Below are positions 63,712 through 64,000 of a stretch of 64,000 bases of DNA, one piece after another. The DNA lies in assembly GCF_905404315.1 (NCBI RefSeq), contig NC_066290.1, positions 7,687,453 to 7,751,452 of the forward strand. The letters run 5' to 3'. The notes under the pieces were generated by a model. That model did not search any database and was not told the origin of the DNA. It saw only the letters and a program-made list of their open reading frames with translations. The translations under genes were made by a program, and so were the position numbers. Source of the DNA: Leptidea sinapis (taxonomy: Eukaryota; Arthropoda; Insecta; Lepidoptera; Pieridae). The stretch's first letter is position 1; the number at the start of each line of letters is the position of its first letter.

Positions 63712-63855
63712 AAATTACTGGGCAAATGAGCGCAATTGTAGTGCCGCTCAGAATTTTTGGAAGAATACTGTACGGCACTGCATTGTGGGCAGGGCGTATC
63801 AATTACCATCAGCTGAACGTCGTGCTCGTCTCGTCCCTATTTTCATTAAAAAAAA
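63712..63855 (+). repeat. SINE-like repeat (family S), internally deleted
   Basis: ATTACTGGGCAAATGAGCGC joins the middle block straight to the hairpin core; the segment ACTTAACATCTTATGTCTCA found in other copies is missing. It ends CGTGCTCGTCTCGTCCCTAT and an A-rich tail. Confidence 0.7.
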
Positions 63856-63949
63856 TTGAAATTAGACCCTTTATTATATCGAAAGATATTGATAGTGTTA
63901 TTAGCTTGCAATTTGTTTGTCTATATGTTAGTATATAATAATATCTAAT

Positions 63950-64000
63950 ATATAAAATTCGCGTGTCATGGTGTTAAACTTTGAACTCCTCCGAAACGGC
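63950..64000 (+). repeat. Helentron-like 5' end at the window edge
   Basis: TATATAAAATTCGCGTGTCA followed by TGGTGTTAAACTTTGAACTC, as at 22369 and 48246. It continues beyond the window. Confidence 0.45.

Overview
This is nuclear DNA from an insect, most probably a butterfly or moth (Lepidoptera). It is AT-rich, most of it is intergenic or intronic, and it is packed with repeat types I associate with lepidopteran genomes: 5'-truncated Jockey-like and RTE-like LINEs, tRNA-derived SINEs, Tc1/mariner relicts and many short foldback MITEs. The species cannot be named from the sequence alone. There is no prokaryotic operon structure.

Three host genes are supported, all on the plus strand and all multi-exon. 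(1) The last three exons of a divergent kinesin, kinesin-3-like in its motor end, lie at 7337-10873; its 5' exons are not visible and probably lie left of the window. (2) A complete five-exon cytochrome P450 of the CYP3 clan (CYP6-like) spans 21639-35467. All four splice phases agree and give a 512-residue protein with the helix-C, I-helix, ExxR, PERF and heme-Cys motifs. (3) The first two exons of a secreted or lysosomal beta-mannosidase (GH2) lie at 53254-53386 and 61430-61576; the rest of that gene lies beyond the right edge. The three genes have unrelated roles (transport motor, oxidative metabolism, glycan degradation) and nothing suggests that they work together.

Layout: 1-7336 is repeats, including a mariner relict with both inverted repeats, LINE ends, a hAT-type MITE and a chimeric 28S/18S rRNA fragment. 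7337-10.9 kb holds the kinesin. 10.9-21.6 kb is intergenic and rich in MITEs. 21.6-35.5 kb is the P450, whose introns carry LINE, SINE and MITE insertions, several of them nested. 35.6-53.2 kb is intergenic: a transposon nest with two mariner relicts and a long foldback element, a 99-bp minisatellite bracketed by 286-bp direct repeats, and a RT fragment. 53.2-64 kb is the beta-mannosidase 5' part, with an 8-kb first intron that holds a deletion-riddled LINE.

I did not find a convincing new defence, biosynthetic or mobile system. The observations I rate highest are the 28S-18S chimeric rRNA fragment, the cluster of candidate LC8-binding motifs in the kinesin tail, the minisatellite that is open in several frames between long direct repeats, the AGCT-rich foldback, and several nested insertions whose target-site duplications can be read directly. 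Percent identities and copy numbers were not computed. All alignments were made by eye.
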